64,000 nucleotides of DNA, from contig NZ_BAABEO010000025.1 in assembly GCF_039540195.1 (NCBI RefSeq), positions 62,001 to 126,000 on the forward strand. Direction: 5' to 3'. Below are positions 35,352-43,305 of this stretch, one piece after another; within the stretch, counting starts at the first letter, position 1; every line of letters begins with the position of its first letter. The position numbers and the translations under genes were made by a program. The notes below the pieces were generated by a model. The model did not search any database. It was not told where the DNA came from and saw only the letters and a program-made list of their open reading frames with translations. This DNA comes from Zafaria ginkgonis. Lineage in GTDB: Bacteria; Actinomycetota; Actinomycetes; Actinomycetales; Micrococcaceae.

Positions 35352-36335
35352 TCAGCGCACCGACAGCAGGTTGCGCGGGTTGTCGACGAGGATGCGCTGG
35401 GCATCCTCGTCGCTCAGGCCCTGCGACTTGAGGAAGGGCGCGAACGTGGACAGGACGTAGCTGTACGGCAGGTCGTAGTCCGGCAATCCCTTGGCCACGC
35501 CGATCGCGTTGCCGGACAGGATGATCTGGTGCCCGTGGCCGGCCGCGACGAGTTCGAGCACCAGGGCCGCGCGCTCGCGGTCGGTGAGGTAGTCGCCGTC
35601 GTCGTTCAGGCCGACGTGGTCCAGGCCCACGAAGGCCCCCCGGCGGGCCACCTCATGGGCGGCGCCGGCGGCGTCCTTGCGGTCAAGGTCCCCCACAAGC
35701 ACCCGGTCGGCCGGAATCTTCTCCTCCAGCACGACGTCGAGGTCGTGCACGGCGTCGGCGCCGAAGCGGATGGACACCGGCACCCCGGTGTCCAGCGCGG
35801 CGCGGGCCGAACCGCGGAACAGGCTCTCCTCGGTGGCGGTCATGCCGCTGCGGTCGGCGGTGGTCGTGACGATGCCGGCGGCGGCACGGCGCTCAACGCG
35901 GGGGACCACCATGCCCTCGGTGACCTCCTTGGAGAAGAGGTCCGCGAACTTCTCGGCCGGCCACGGGGTCGGGGGGTTGGTCTGCGGCGTCAGAAAGTAG
36001 CCGCCGAGCTCCTCCTCGGGGCCAAGGCCCGTGGAGGCGACGATGTGCACGCCGGTAGAGCGGGACAGGGCCTCGTAGAGCTTGAGGTCGCGGCCGTGGA
36101 ACATGCCTGTACTGTCGACGATGGTCTTTCCGCCCTGGGCGCGGAAGTCCGCCAGCTTCGCGGCCAGGATCTCGAAGATCTCCGCCCGGTCCATGGTGAT
36201 GTCCGGGGCGTACTGGGCGCCGGGGAGCACCGAGAGCAGGGCCTCGTGGACCCCGACAACACCCAATTCGTGAGCGGGGACGGGGCCAAGGACCGTGTTG
36301 ACGGTTTGGCCGGTGACATTCGTTGTATCCGTCAT
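35352..36335 (-). CDS. Phosphotriesterase-family protein lacking metal ligands (pseudoenzyme)
   Basis: 327 aa, paralogous to the neighbouring 34351-35304 protein (shared N-terminal TVNTVLG and spacing throughout). The metal site is lost: HxH reads HEA (Ala32), the Lys position reads GIVTTTADRSG, THL reads SIRFGAD, GHAD reads VGDLDRKD and the final Asp reads SGNAIG. The frame is open and full-length, so it is not a decaying pseudogene. First gene of the operon; the ATG at 36335 follows GAAAGG. It may be a structural or regulatory partner of the active paralogue, or have a different chemistry. Confidence 0.85.
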   Translation of the reverse strand: MTDTTNVTGQTVNTVLGPVPAHELGVVGVHEALLSVLPGAQYAPDITMDRAEIFEILAAKLADFRAQGGKTIVDSTGMFHGRDLKLYEALSRSTGVHIVASTGLGPEEELGGYFLTPQTNPPTPWPAEKFADLFSKEVTEGMVVPRVERRAAAGIVTTTADRSGMTATEESLFRGSARAALDTGVPVSIRFGADAVHDLDVVLEEKIPADRVLVGDLDRKDAAGAAHEVARRGAFVGLDHVGLNDDGDYLTDRERAALVLELVAAGHGHQIILSGNAIGVAKGLPDYDLPYSYVLSTFAPFLKSQGLSDEDAQRILVDNPRNLLSVR

Positions 36336-36535
36336 TGGCACAACCTTTCGTCAGCGTCACGCCCTCATTGGCGTCACGCGCTGGGAAGGATCATGCACCG
36401 CGCGACCTCTGGATGGATCCTCGCCGAACTCGGTGCAGGCGATGTAAACGAAGGAGACAGCGCGCGGGGAGCCCAGGATCCGCTATGGACCCTAGTCCCC
36501 TGCTCGCGCCTGTGACCTTGATTACCTGCGTACTA

Positions 36536-36563
36536 GATTTACATGTTGTTATGCCAAAGTCAA
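36536..36563 (-). promoter_or_regulatory. Predicted promoter of the catabolic operon
   Basis: On the minus strand TTGACT (36558-36563) and TAAATC (36536-36541) with a 16-bp spacer, upstream of the gene starting at 36335. The -10 region overlaps GTACTAGATTTAC (36530-36542), whose GTA...TAC ends could be a HutC-type GntR site. This is the only regulatory-looking sequence in the 280-bp gap. Confidence 0.4.
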
Positions 36564-36615
36564 TGGAGAGTCTCCCGCAGCTGGCCGCGCTCCTCCTTCG
36601 GGGCCCGGCGGCGAC

Positions 36616-37359
36616 TCAGCGGCTGGTGGTGAACCGGTACTTGAAATCCTCGGCACGGTGCACCGCGGAACGCCATCCCGCGGGCAGGCCCCCGGTCGTG
36701 AAGAAGGTTGTCTCGATGACGAGCAACGGGCTCCCCTCGCCCACGCCGAAGGTCGCCGCCTGGCCGGCGGTTGCCGCCGTCGCCCAGGCTTCGTGCTCGG
36801 CCCGGTCGAGCGTGATGCCGAACTCCCGCTCCAGCAGCTCGAAGGCGGATCCCCGGTCTTCCAGTTCCTCAATCGAGGGGCTGAACTCCTCGGGCGCGCG
36901 AACATAGATGCTGGCTTCCACGAGAGGCTCGTTCTCGACCGAGATCAACCGGATGAAATGCAGGAGCCGTTCGTGCGCTTCGAGCCCCAAGAGGTCCCGA
37001 ATCCGGGCGGGGGGTTCCACGCGTTCGATGCCGGAAACCGTCCCGGTCGGATGCAGTCCGCTGTCGGAGAGGTACTGGTACAGGGCCCCCGACCGCACGT
37101 CGGCCGGCCGCCGCACCCGGGCACCCGTGACCGGGAACGTCCCCTTGCCTTGCTTCCTGTAGACGTACCCCTCGCTGACGAGCTCCTGGAGGGCCTGCCG
37201 GATGGGCGCCCGGCTGACGTCGAATCGGCCGAGCAGCTGCGCCTCGGTCATCGGCGTGTTGGGATCCACGTTTCCCTCGGCGATCTCCCTGCGCAGGATT
37301 TCCTTGATCTGCCGATACAGGGGTACCCCGGACGAGGGATCGAGCTCGCCATATGCCAT
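36616..37359 (-). CDS. GntR family regulator, HutC subfamily (UTRA domain)
   Basis: 247 aa. N-terminal winged helix (VPLYRQIKEILRREIAEG, MTEAQLLGRFDVSRAPIRQAL, GKGTFPV) followed by a UTRA ligand domain (EAHERLLHFIRLISVENEPLVEASIYV, LLVIETTFF). Probably a ligand-responsive repressor of the adjacent catabolic operon, on the same strand with its stop about 280 bp before that operon. The start at 37359 is chosen for alignment with the family; GGAGG lies 12 bases upstream, a rather long spacing. Confidence 0.88.
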   Translation of the reverse strand: MAYGELDPSSGVPLYRQIKEILRREIAEGNVDPNTPMTEAQLLGRFDVSRAPIRQALQELVSEGYVYRKQGKGTFPVTGARVRRPADVRSGALYQYLSDSGLHPTGTVSGIERVEPPARIRDLLGLEAHERLLHFIRLISVENEPLVEASIYVRAPEEFSPSIEELEDRGSAFELLEREFGITLDRAEHEAWATAATAGQAATFGVGEGSPLLVIETTFFTTGGLPAGWRSAVHRAEDFKYRFTTSR

Positions 37360-37513
37360 CAGTCTTCTGTTCCTCCACGCCAGGTGCCACCGGGTTGTAG
37401 CCTGCAGGAAGTCAACCACAGAACGGCGAAAGCATAGGCGACGGCGTTCGGCAGCCTTGACGGGTCAATCCATCTCTATACAGTCGAGCCGCGTCGGCGT
37501 AGCGTCAGCAAGC

Positions 37514-38053
37514 GTGAGCGAATTGTCACTGCCGCAACGACTGGCCCGGGCCGTGGGCGAAAGTTCCCTCTCGGAACGGGTGGCTGTCGCCCAAGAGCGC
37601 GTCTACGGACCGGTTATCGACTGGGCGCGGCGCAGCCCCTTTCACACCAGCGTCCTCGGCCACTCCGTGCATCCACCCCTCACCGACGTGACGCTTGGAT
37701 GCTGGATGAGTGCGTCCATCCTCGACCTCGCCGGAGGACCCCAGGCACGGCGCGGTGCCACGCTCCTGGTCGGAGCCGGGCTGGCGGCGGCCGGGCCGAC
37801 CGCCCTTGCAGGCACCAGCGACTGGGCGGAAATGAACGGCCCCGAGCGGCGGATCGGCGCGGTACACGCACTGGGCGCCAATGCCGCCGCCTTCCTTTTC
37901 CTCGGTTCCCTGATCGCGCGGATGCGCGGCCGCCATGGCCTCGGCGTGGGTCTGGGTCTCGCCGGAAACGCCATCGCGGCCGGAGCAGGATTCCTGGGCG
38001 GGCATCTGGCGCTCACCCACGGAACGGCCCGGCGGACCACCGAAGCCACCTAG
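37514..38053 (+). CDS. DUF2231 family membrane protein
   Basis: 179 aa with about four hydrophobic helices and the family motif HPPLTDVTLGCW (usually HPxxxxFPxG). The helical core includes GATLLVGAGLAAAGPTALAG and SDWAE. Unlike some relatives there is no Rieske extension. GTG start without a clear Shine-Dalgarno. It ends 84 bp before the interrupted oxidoreductase gene. Function unknown; the domain is often linked to redox or heme proteins. Confidence 0.8.
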   Translation: MSELSLPQRLARAVGESSLSERVAVAQERVYGPVIDWARRSPFHTSVLGHSVHPPLTDVTLGCWMSASILDLAGGPQARRGATLLVGAGLAAAGPTALAGTSDWAEMNGPERRIGAVHALGANAAAFLFLGSLIARMRGRHGLGVGLGLAGNAIAAGAGFLGGHLALTHGTARRTTEAT

Positions 38054-38137
38054 CCACCAATCGCCCGGGCCTGCACCGGCCCACTGGCAGGACGCGGCCC
38101 AGGAATACCCGCCGTCGCCGTCGGGTTGGCTCCTGAT

Positions 38138-38413
38138 GTGAAGAAGATCGGATTCCTGTCCTTCGGCCACTGGACCGACCACCCGCAGTCCGGCACGCGC
38201 AGCGCGTCGGACGCGCTCCTGCAGGCGATCGACCTCGCGGTCGCGGCCGAGGAGCTCGGCGCGGACGGCGCCTACTTCCGTGTTCACCACTTCGCGCAGC
38301 AATACGCCTCCCCGTTCCCGCTGCTCGCCGCGATCGGGGCACGGACCAGCCGAATCGAGATCGGCACGGGCGTCATCGACATGCGCTACGAGAATTGCAA
38401 CTCCATGAATTGA
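38138..38413 (+). pseudogene. Luciferase-like (LLM) flavin oxidoreductase, N-terminal fragment
   Basis: First 85 codons of an LLM-class oxidoreductase (start of the TIM barrel, KKIGFLSFGHW and ADGAYFRVHHFAQQYASP), then seven codons of element DNA to a TGA. The chromosomal frame continues at 49259 after the 10.9-kb insertion; rejoining at AGAA gives RYEN-PLYMAED and a 340-residue protein. GTG start. No other damage is visible, so excision would restore the gene. Confidence 0.92.
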
Positions 38414-38430
38414 GCTACCTTGGGTAGCGT
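38365..38430. other. attL of the integrated element
   Basis: Junction of the LLM gene (CGCTACG) with element DNA (TTGCAACTCC). The shared core is AGAA at 38391-38394, also at 49257-49260. The integrase gene starts about 35 bp inside, typical for serine integrases. The inferred attB reads CTACG-AGAA-CCCGCTC. Confidence 0.85.
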
Positions 38431-39982
38431 GACCGACAACCGCCTCCGCGCTGTGCTGTACCTCAGATTGTCGGCTGTGTCCGACGACTCCACCAGCCTC
38501 GATCGTCAGGAAAGAGACCTGCGCGAGCACGCCGGGCGCAAGGGCTGGCACGTCACCGAGGTCCTCGTAGATGAAGGCATCTCCGGCAGGAAAGCCCGCG
38601 CCAAGGCCGCCGAGGCCGTCCGTATGATCGCCGACGACGAGGCCGACGTCCTGGCCGTGTGGAAGTTGGACCGCTTTACAAGAATGGGCTATGACGGGCT
38701 CGGCGCGCTCTCCCAGGCCCTCGCCACCCGCGCCGAGGGCGCCAAGGCTGGCCGGTGCATCCCGGCGCTATTCGTCGCCCTGCATGACGGCCTCAATTCC
38801 AATCAAGCCGCGTTCCGCATGATCGCGGGCGTATTGAGCGAGGTTGCCAGGAGCGAGGCCGAGAACGCCGCCGCGCGCATTGCTAACTCGATCGAGCACC
38901 GCAAGACACGGACCCATAAATTCGCGGGAGGGTCCGCCGTGCCGCTCGGCTACCGCTCTGTCCCGGCGCCGGACGGTACGGGGCGCATCCTCGTACACGA
39001 CGACGAGGAGGTCGCCCTTATCCGCGACGTGGCGGCGCGCATCCTCTCCAATATCGAGTCGCTTACCGGCATCGCCGCCGACCTGAACAAGCGCGGCGTG
39101 CCGACGTCCAGGTCGCTCGCGCGCCGCGCGCTCCGCCAGGGGTTGCCCGCCGAGGGCCTGGATACTGGCAAGTGGACTGTGTCGACGTTCCGCAACGTCT
39201 GGACGTCCGACGTGCTCCTCGGCCGCGTCGTGCATCGTGGCAAGTTCGTTTCCGACGCCGCCGGAATCCCCTTGGCCGTATGGCCGCCGATCCTGGACCG
39301 CTCCACCCTGGACGCTCTCCGCGTCCGCATGAACTGGAAGCCGCGCAAGGATCAACGCGGCCCGCTGGGGCTCCCGCCCGCGCCGAAACCGAAGGTCCAA
39401 CCTACCCGCAAGCGTGCCGCGCGGATCTTGTCGTCGGTCGCGTTCTGTGGGCTCTGCGACTCGCGCCTGTACGTGACGACGACGTCGGGCACACCTATCT
39501 ACAAGTGCGGGTCTAGCTGGAATGGTGAGAAATGCCCTTCGCCGTCGATCACCGCCGACGCCCTGGACGAGTACGTCGCCGCCCGCGTCCTGGCCGTCGC
39601 CGGAGAGTGGCCCGAAATGGCTACCGAGACGATCGCCAGCGGCGGCGCCCCCGAGGCGACCCTCGCCGAGATCGAGGCTCTCCTCCGCGAGGCGTCCGTC
39701 GCCATGACGGAGGACGACGCCCAGGTGCCGGAACTCCTGGAGCGGATCGCCGGACTCAAGGCCCGCCGTGCCGACCTCCGCGCCCGCCCCGTGACCGTCG
39801 AGACCGTAAGCAAGCCCACCGGCCGCACGCTGGCCGAGGCATGGGACGCCGACGAGGGCACCGCCTGGCGCCGTTCTGTCCTCCTATGGGCGATCGACCA
39901 TGTCCGCGTCGGTCCGCGTACGCCCGGCATGGGCACCCGCGCATTCGACGAGGACCGCGTCGCGATCTACTGGAACTCCTGA
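38429..39982 (+). CDS. Large serine recombinase (phage-type integrase)
   Basis: 517 aa from the GTG at 38429; a TTG at 38420 would add three residues. The N-terminal resolvase domain has catalytic Ser in YLRLS, SLDRQ, DEGISGRKA and WKLDRFTR. The recombinase domain is about residues 165-280, with a Cys4 zinc ribbon (CGLC...C...C, about residues 335-370) and a coiled-coil-like segment near 410-450. It catalyses attP x attB integration into the LLM gene without host factors; excision needs a directionality factor that cannot be recognised here. A GC hairpin at about 40008-40038 terminates it. Confidence 0.96.
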   Translation: MTDNRLRAVLYLRLSAVSDDSTSLDRQERDLREHAGRKGWHVTEVLVDEGISGRKARAKAAEAVRMIADDEADVLAVWKLDRFTRMGYDGLGALSQALATRAEGAKAGRCIPALFVALHDGLNSNQAAFRMIAGVLSEVARSEAENAAARIANSIEHRKTRTHKFAGGSAVPLGYRSVPAPDGTGRILVHDDEEVALIRDVAARILSNIESLTGIAADLNKRGVPTSRSLARRALRQGLPAEGLDTGKWTVSTFRNVWTSDVLLGRVVHRGKFVSDAAGIPLAVWPPILDRSTLDALRVRMNWKPRKDQRGPLGLPPAPKPKVQPTRKRAARILSSVAFCGLCDSRLYVTTTSGTPIYKCGSSWNGEKCPSPSITADALDEYVAARVLAVAGEWPEMATETIASGGAPEATLAEIEALLREASVAMTEDDAQVPELLERIAGLKARRADLRARPVTVETVSKPTGRTLAEAWDADEGTAWRRSVLLWAIDHVRVGPRTPGMGTRAFDEDRVAIYWNS

Positions 39983-40613
39983 GAGCCGCCCGGCGGCCCC
40001 GTACGGAAGCCCCGGACACATTCCTGGCCGGGGCTTTCCTATTCCCGCACACGGGCGCCCAGAGCCGCCCAGGAGACCGCCCGGCACCGCGCGGCCTAGG
40101 CGTTCCGCGCCCGTCCTCCGCGCTTCTAGGTCCAGTCCCGCGCCTGGATCCTGGCGCCGACCCGAGGAGCCCCAGACGCCCCGCTGAGGCCCTCCTCTTG
40201 TCTCCGGCGGCTGGCGCCGGTCCTGTCCGCGCGAGGCCCGGAGGTGGCCACGTGGCGACCTTGGATCCCTGCGCCGTGGCCAGGCTGGCGGGCGGCGCCC
40301 GCCTCGGCGAGATGCCAGCCCGTTTACACGCCGAGGACAACGCGGGAGGAGGCGGCCGTCGCCCCCGTGCCAGTTTCCCCGCCAGGAGGCGCCGCCCCAG
40401 GATCCGCCCGTGCCCGGCGGGCCTGAAGGCTCTGGCCCGGTTCCGAGGCCGCCAGGCGGCCGCCCAGGGCGCCGGAGGAGGTGGCGGCGGTTCGCCCTCG
40501 CGGGGAGAGGGCGGCCCGCCCCGTGCCCGCGTCCGTGCCAGCGCGGGAGACGACGGCCGGAGGCGCCGGAGAGGTCGTTTTCCCGACCCTGGACGCCTGC
40601 GTCTGAGCCTAAA

Positions 40614-40722
40614 GGTGGTGGAAGTGGTGAAAGTGGAGGTACTTCTCTATCCGTTCTCAAGTAAAGCCATTACTTGAGTAGAGATATAGAGAGACCACCA
40701 CTTTCGCCACTTTCACCACTTC
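40614..40722. repeat. Nested dyad with AGTGGTGAAAGTGG arms
   Basis: The outer left arm contains GTGGTGAAAGTGG at 40624-40636; the right arm carries its exact complement at 40707-40719. Between them TCTCTAT pairs with ATAGAGA, and the centre is a 9-bp hairpin CTCAAGTAA-5 nt-TTACTTGAG (40656-40678). The right arm read on the minus strand matches the start of the two long direct repeats at 41495 and 47008. Candidate origin or control site. Confidence 0.7.
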
Positions 40723-40875
40723 GGGCCGTCACCGGCCGCCCTGGCCCGCTCCCCGCGCGATCGTGACCGGCCGCACGCCCCGGCCGTGGACAGTTTCGGC
40801 GCTCCTGGCGGTCTTCTCTCTTGTAAGCACCCGACCACGACCCCGGCCCGGTCGGATCCGCATTTAACGGACCCT

Positions 40876-41001
40876 GGCCGTCTACTCAGACGGGAGAGAC
40901 CCGCGCATTTGTAACACCCCCGGCCGTCTACTCAGACGGGAGAGATCCGCGCCCGCGTCCTGTACGCCCGGCCGTCTACTCCAGTAGGAAAGATCCGCGC
41001 C
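40876..41001. repeat. Three tandem hairpin units (46-48 bp period)
   Basis: Units start with GGCCGTCTACT at 40876, 40922 and 40970 and end in AGA(C/T)CCGCGC. Units 1 and 2 form CCGTCT-ACTC-AGACGG; unit 3 has changed bases but forms a different stem CTACT-CC-AGTAG. Conservation of a stem despite base changes suggests that structure or a binding site is selected. Confidence 0.65.
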
Positions 41002-41278
41002 GCGTGCGCCTGGATCCTCCCCCCCACCAAGTTTGAACCGTCCGCGCCCGCGCACTCTCCGGGGCGCGGCGGTTCGCACCCCGTCCGAGCGGCCTAAGCC
41101 CCCGCTCGGCGCTGGCCCTCGTGGCCGGTCTTTTCATGGATGGGACCCGGTAGCCCCGCCGCCGTAAACCCGGCGGGGCTACTGCCCTCCTGTCCGTGAG
41201 CCCTCACCCGCCGCCGTACCCTCGGCGGCATTTTCATTTGCCAAACAAAGTAAGCCAACGCCCGAAAGGAGGCCGCCC

Positions 41279-41494
41279 ATGGCCGACCATGTCTGTCTCA
41301 TTTGTCACCGCCCGTTCACTGGCCAGGCCAGCGCGGAAACGTGCTCTACAGCCTGCCGAGTCACCCGCTCCCGGCGGCGCAAGGAGGCCGAGCGCCGGAA
41401 GGCCCTGGACCTCCTGGCCCGCATGGCCACCGCCCGCGACCCGGCCGTCGTCGAGTCGCTCCGGCGCGAGGCCGAGCGCCTCACCCGCGACTAG
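41279..41494 (+). CDS. Small zinc-finger protein
   Basis: 71 aa. N-terminal C-x2-C (HVCLICHRPF) and C-x3-C (ETCSTACR) form a four-Cys zinc finger, followed by a basic stretch RSRRRKEAERRK and a helix. The ATG has a strong GAAAGGAGG leader. The compact zinc plus basic-helix shape suggests DNA or RNA binding, for example control of the element or a recombination directionality factor; neither can be proven. Its stop lies directly before the first long direct repeat. Confidence 0.75.
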   Translation: MADHVCLICHRPFTGQASAETCSTACRVTRSRRRKEAERRKALDLLARMATARDPAVVESLRREAERLTRD

Positions 41495-41705
41495 CCCGCG
41501 AGTGGTGAAAGTGGCGTTTGTGGTCTTTCTTCTGTTCGTTTCTACAGTTCTGCTCTCTCTAGCCACACCACACCCCCCCAAACTCACCCCCCACACGCTG
41601 ACTAGGCGAAATGCGCCTATTTGCCCGCCTACGCATGGTGCGTGTGGTGAGTAGCCGGCCCCTATTTACAGCGGCCGGCAATTCACGCGGGGAGAGCCTC
41701 CGGCC
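41485..41705. repeat. Long direct repeat, copy 1
   Basis: About 220 bp, imperfect, matching 46998-47241. The first 36 bp (41495-41530) are identical to 47008-47043; then TTCGTTTCT, CTCTAGCCACACC, AAACTCACCCC, GACTAGGCG, GGCAATTC and GCGGGG-GAG-CTCC recur in the same order. GTGGTGA words are repeated inside. It fills the gap before the 285-aa gene and may hold its promoter or operators. Confidence 0.75.
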
Positions 41706-41801
41706 CTTACGCCCGGAGGGCGTTTGTGTCCCTCCAACTCACGCCCGCAAGTACCGCCCCACACCGGGGCACCGCCCCCACCCCTTGAAAGGACCCCCAC
41801 C

Positions 41802-42659
41802 ATGCCTAGCCCCGTCCGCCTGACCGCCTGGACCGCCAACCCGTCCACCTCCACCAACCCGCTCCCGTCGCCGTCGACGGCCCGCCGTTCCGGCGGCTGG
41901 CCGATTGGTCTCCTGTCCGAACTCCTGGCCCCGGAGATCGCCCGGAGGGGCGTCACGTACAAGCGTGGCCAGGGGTTCCGCCAGTTCGGCGAGACCCTGG
42001 ACGACTACGCCGTCGCGACGATTGCGCGCACGGTCCTAACGATCGCGGCCGAGCACCTGGACCCGCACCAGTCCCGTTATGAGTCCCTGGAGCGTGTCCG
42101 CGACATGGCCGCCGAGTGGATGGACGAGGCCCACGCCGAGGCTCACAGCATGATCGACGACTACGAGGAGGCCGAGGCGGTCGCCCAGGCCGCTACGGCG
42201 GCGCCTACGTCGTTCTACGCCGCCGCCGTCGAGGGCATGGAGGCCCGCGACGCGCTGGCCCTGGATCGTGAGACGGCCGCCCGTGTGGCGCCGTTCGATG
42301 AGTACGCCGTCGCCTTGTCTCGCACGGCCCGCGACCTGAAACAGTCCGGCCACGCCCGCGCCGCCCTGGCTCGGGATCTGCGTTCGCTCCTGCCCGCGCC
42401 GGTTGCCGAGGCGGACACCTCCGGGGACGACGCGGCCGCGTGGCTGTCCCAGTTCGACGAGGTCGACAAGGTCCGCCAGGCCGACCTCGCCCGCGAGTAC
42501 GACCTGGACGGCGCGCCCGGCGGCCTGTCCGGTTCCGAGTTGCGCGCCCTGGCGGCGACCCGTTGGGGGATGCCGCGCGCGTTGCGTGGTTACCCGACGT
42601 TCCGGCCCGCGCGTGCGGCCGACCGTACCGCCCGCGAGACCGTCGGCGCCGCCAATTGA
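41802..42659 (+). CDS. Hypothetical element protein, 285 aa
   Basis: No recognised domain. Mostly helical, Ala- and acidic-rich; a conserved-looking core is LLSELLAPEIARRGVTYKRG followed by LDDYAVATIARTVL, and a C-terminal part with LREYDLDG-like DLAREYDLDG and ALAATRWGMP. The leader TTGAAAGGACCCCCACC precedes ATG, the standard leader of this element. Largest cargo protein of the element and first gene after repeat copy 1; a replication or packaging role is possible, without direct evidence. Confidence 0.75.
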   Translation: MPSPVRLTAWTANPSTSTNPLPSPSTARRSGGWPIGLLSELLAPEIARRGVTYKRGQGFRQFGETLDDYAVATIARTVLTIAAEHLDPHQSRYESLERVRDMAAEWMDEAHAEAHSMIDDYEEAEAVAQAATAAPTSFYAAAVEGMEARDALALDRETAARVAPFDEYAVALSRTARDLKQSGHARAALARDLRSLLPAPVAEADTSGDDAAAWLSQFDEVDKVRQADLAREYDLDGAPGGLSGSELRALAATRWGMPRALRGYPTFRPARAADRTARETVGAAN

Positions 42660-42781
42660 GCGCCGCCAACCGTGCGACCGCCTACGGCCTCACCGGCGCC
42701 ACTGCCGTTCTCTACCGCCTGGCGGCGTTAGAGGCCCAGGTCGACGAGGCTCTCGCCCGCCCGACCGCCCCCACCCGATAA
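42656..42781 (+). CDS. Small overlapping ORF, 41 aa
   Basis: TTG start overlapping the stop of the 285-aa gene (TTGA), running to a TAA at 42781. The product is helical (GATAVLYRLAALEAQVDEAL) with coiled-coil character. Codon bias fits the neighbours and the gap would otherwise be empty, which supports coding. Unknown function. Confidence 0.5.
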   Translation: MSAANRATAYGLTGATAVLYRLAALEAQVDEALARPTAPTR

Positions 42782-42811
42782 CCCCAACCCCTCCCGAAAG
42801 GACCCCCACCC

Positions 42812-43237
42812 ATGAATTTCCGCACCCCGGACAACTACGGCCGCCCGATCTACCCGGCCGCCGTTGTCGCCGTTGTCCCTGGCGCCTCCGAGGCCCTGGC
42901 CGCTTGGACGGCCGCCACGGACCCGACCGAGGCCGCCACCCTCCGCGCCGCCCTGGATGACCTGATGGGCGGCCCCGATAACTACGTGGCCCGCACCCGC
43001 GCGGCCGCCACGCTGGCCCTGGAGGCCCAGGCCGACGCCGTCACCGCTTGGCAGGCTCTCCGCACCGCCCTGGCGACCCGCGAGGCCGCCCTCGGCTACG
43101 TCGTCCCCGGCCGTACCTGGCGCCTGCCCGTGGCCCCGCCTGGCGGCGTCGCCGAGGGGGCCGCCCAGGTCGAGCACATGATCGACGCTTTCGTTTCCGG
43201 CCTGGACGTTGACGCCCTGGAAATCATCGCCAACTAG
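42812..43237 (+). CDS. Hypothetical element protein, 141 aa (paralogue pair A, member 1)
   Basis: No recognised family. The N-terminal GRPIYPAAVVAVVPGASEALAAW and C-terminal FVSGLDVDALEIIAN are shared, in diverged form, with the next gene (RVYPAWLIRLTSGAEEALAAW; IDGFDVDALERVA). The middle is a helical segment rich in Ala. CCCGAAAGGACCCCCACCC leader. The two genes arose by duplication within the element. Confidence 0.75.
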   Translation: MNFRTPDNYGRPIYPAAVVAVVPGASEALAAWTAATDPTEAATLRAALDDLMGGPDNYVARTRAAATLALEAQADAVTAWQALRTALATREAALGYVVPGRTWRLPVAPPGGVAEGAAQVEHMIDAFVSGLDVDALEIIAN

Positions 43238-43305
43238 CCCCAACCCCACCCCCGCCATTCGCCGTCCGGCGTCCTGGCACCCCATCCCCGAAAGGACCCC
43301 ATCCC

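Larger units (their letters stand above)
39983..41278. other. 1.3-kb non-coding region with terminator, dyad and iteron-like repeats
   Basis: No supportable gene on either strand. In order: integrase terminator (40008-40038, GCCCCGG/CCGGGGC followed by TTTC); a GC-rich stretch with many CAGG/CCTGG words (40040-40560); a large A/T-richer dyad (40614-40722); three hairpin-forming tandem units (40876-41001); a leader hairpin-rich stretch to the first small gene. The layout resembles a replication or packaging control region. Confidence 0.6.

Noticed and set aside
35352..36335. Decaying pseudogene of a phosphotriesterase
   Set aside because: The frame is intact and full-length with good initiation signals; only ligand positions are changed, which suggests a pseudoenzyme rather than decay.
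39983..40677. Protein-coding extension downstream of the integrase
   Set aside because: The open frame there is an offset continuation of a frame overlapping the integrase gene, with Pro/Arg-rich composition and a terminator at its beginning.
40876..41001. CRISPR array
   Set aside because: Only three imperfect units with similar rather than unique spacers, and no cas genes in the window.
40882..41079. 65-codon minus-strand frame over the three hairpin units
   Set aside because: Its repetitive product only reflects the DNA repeat; no ribosome site and no family resemblance.
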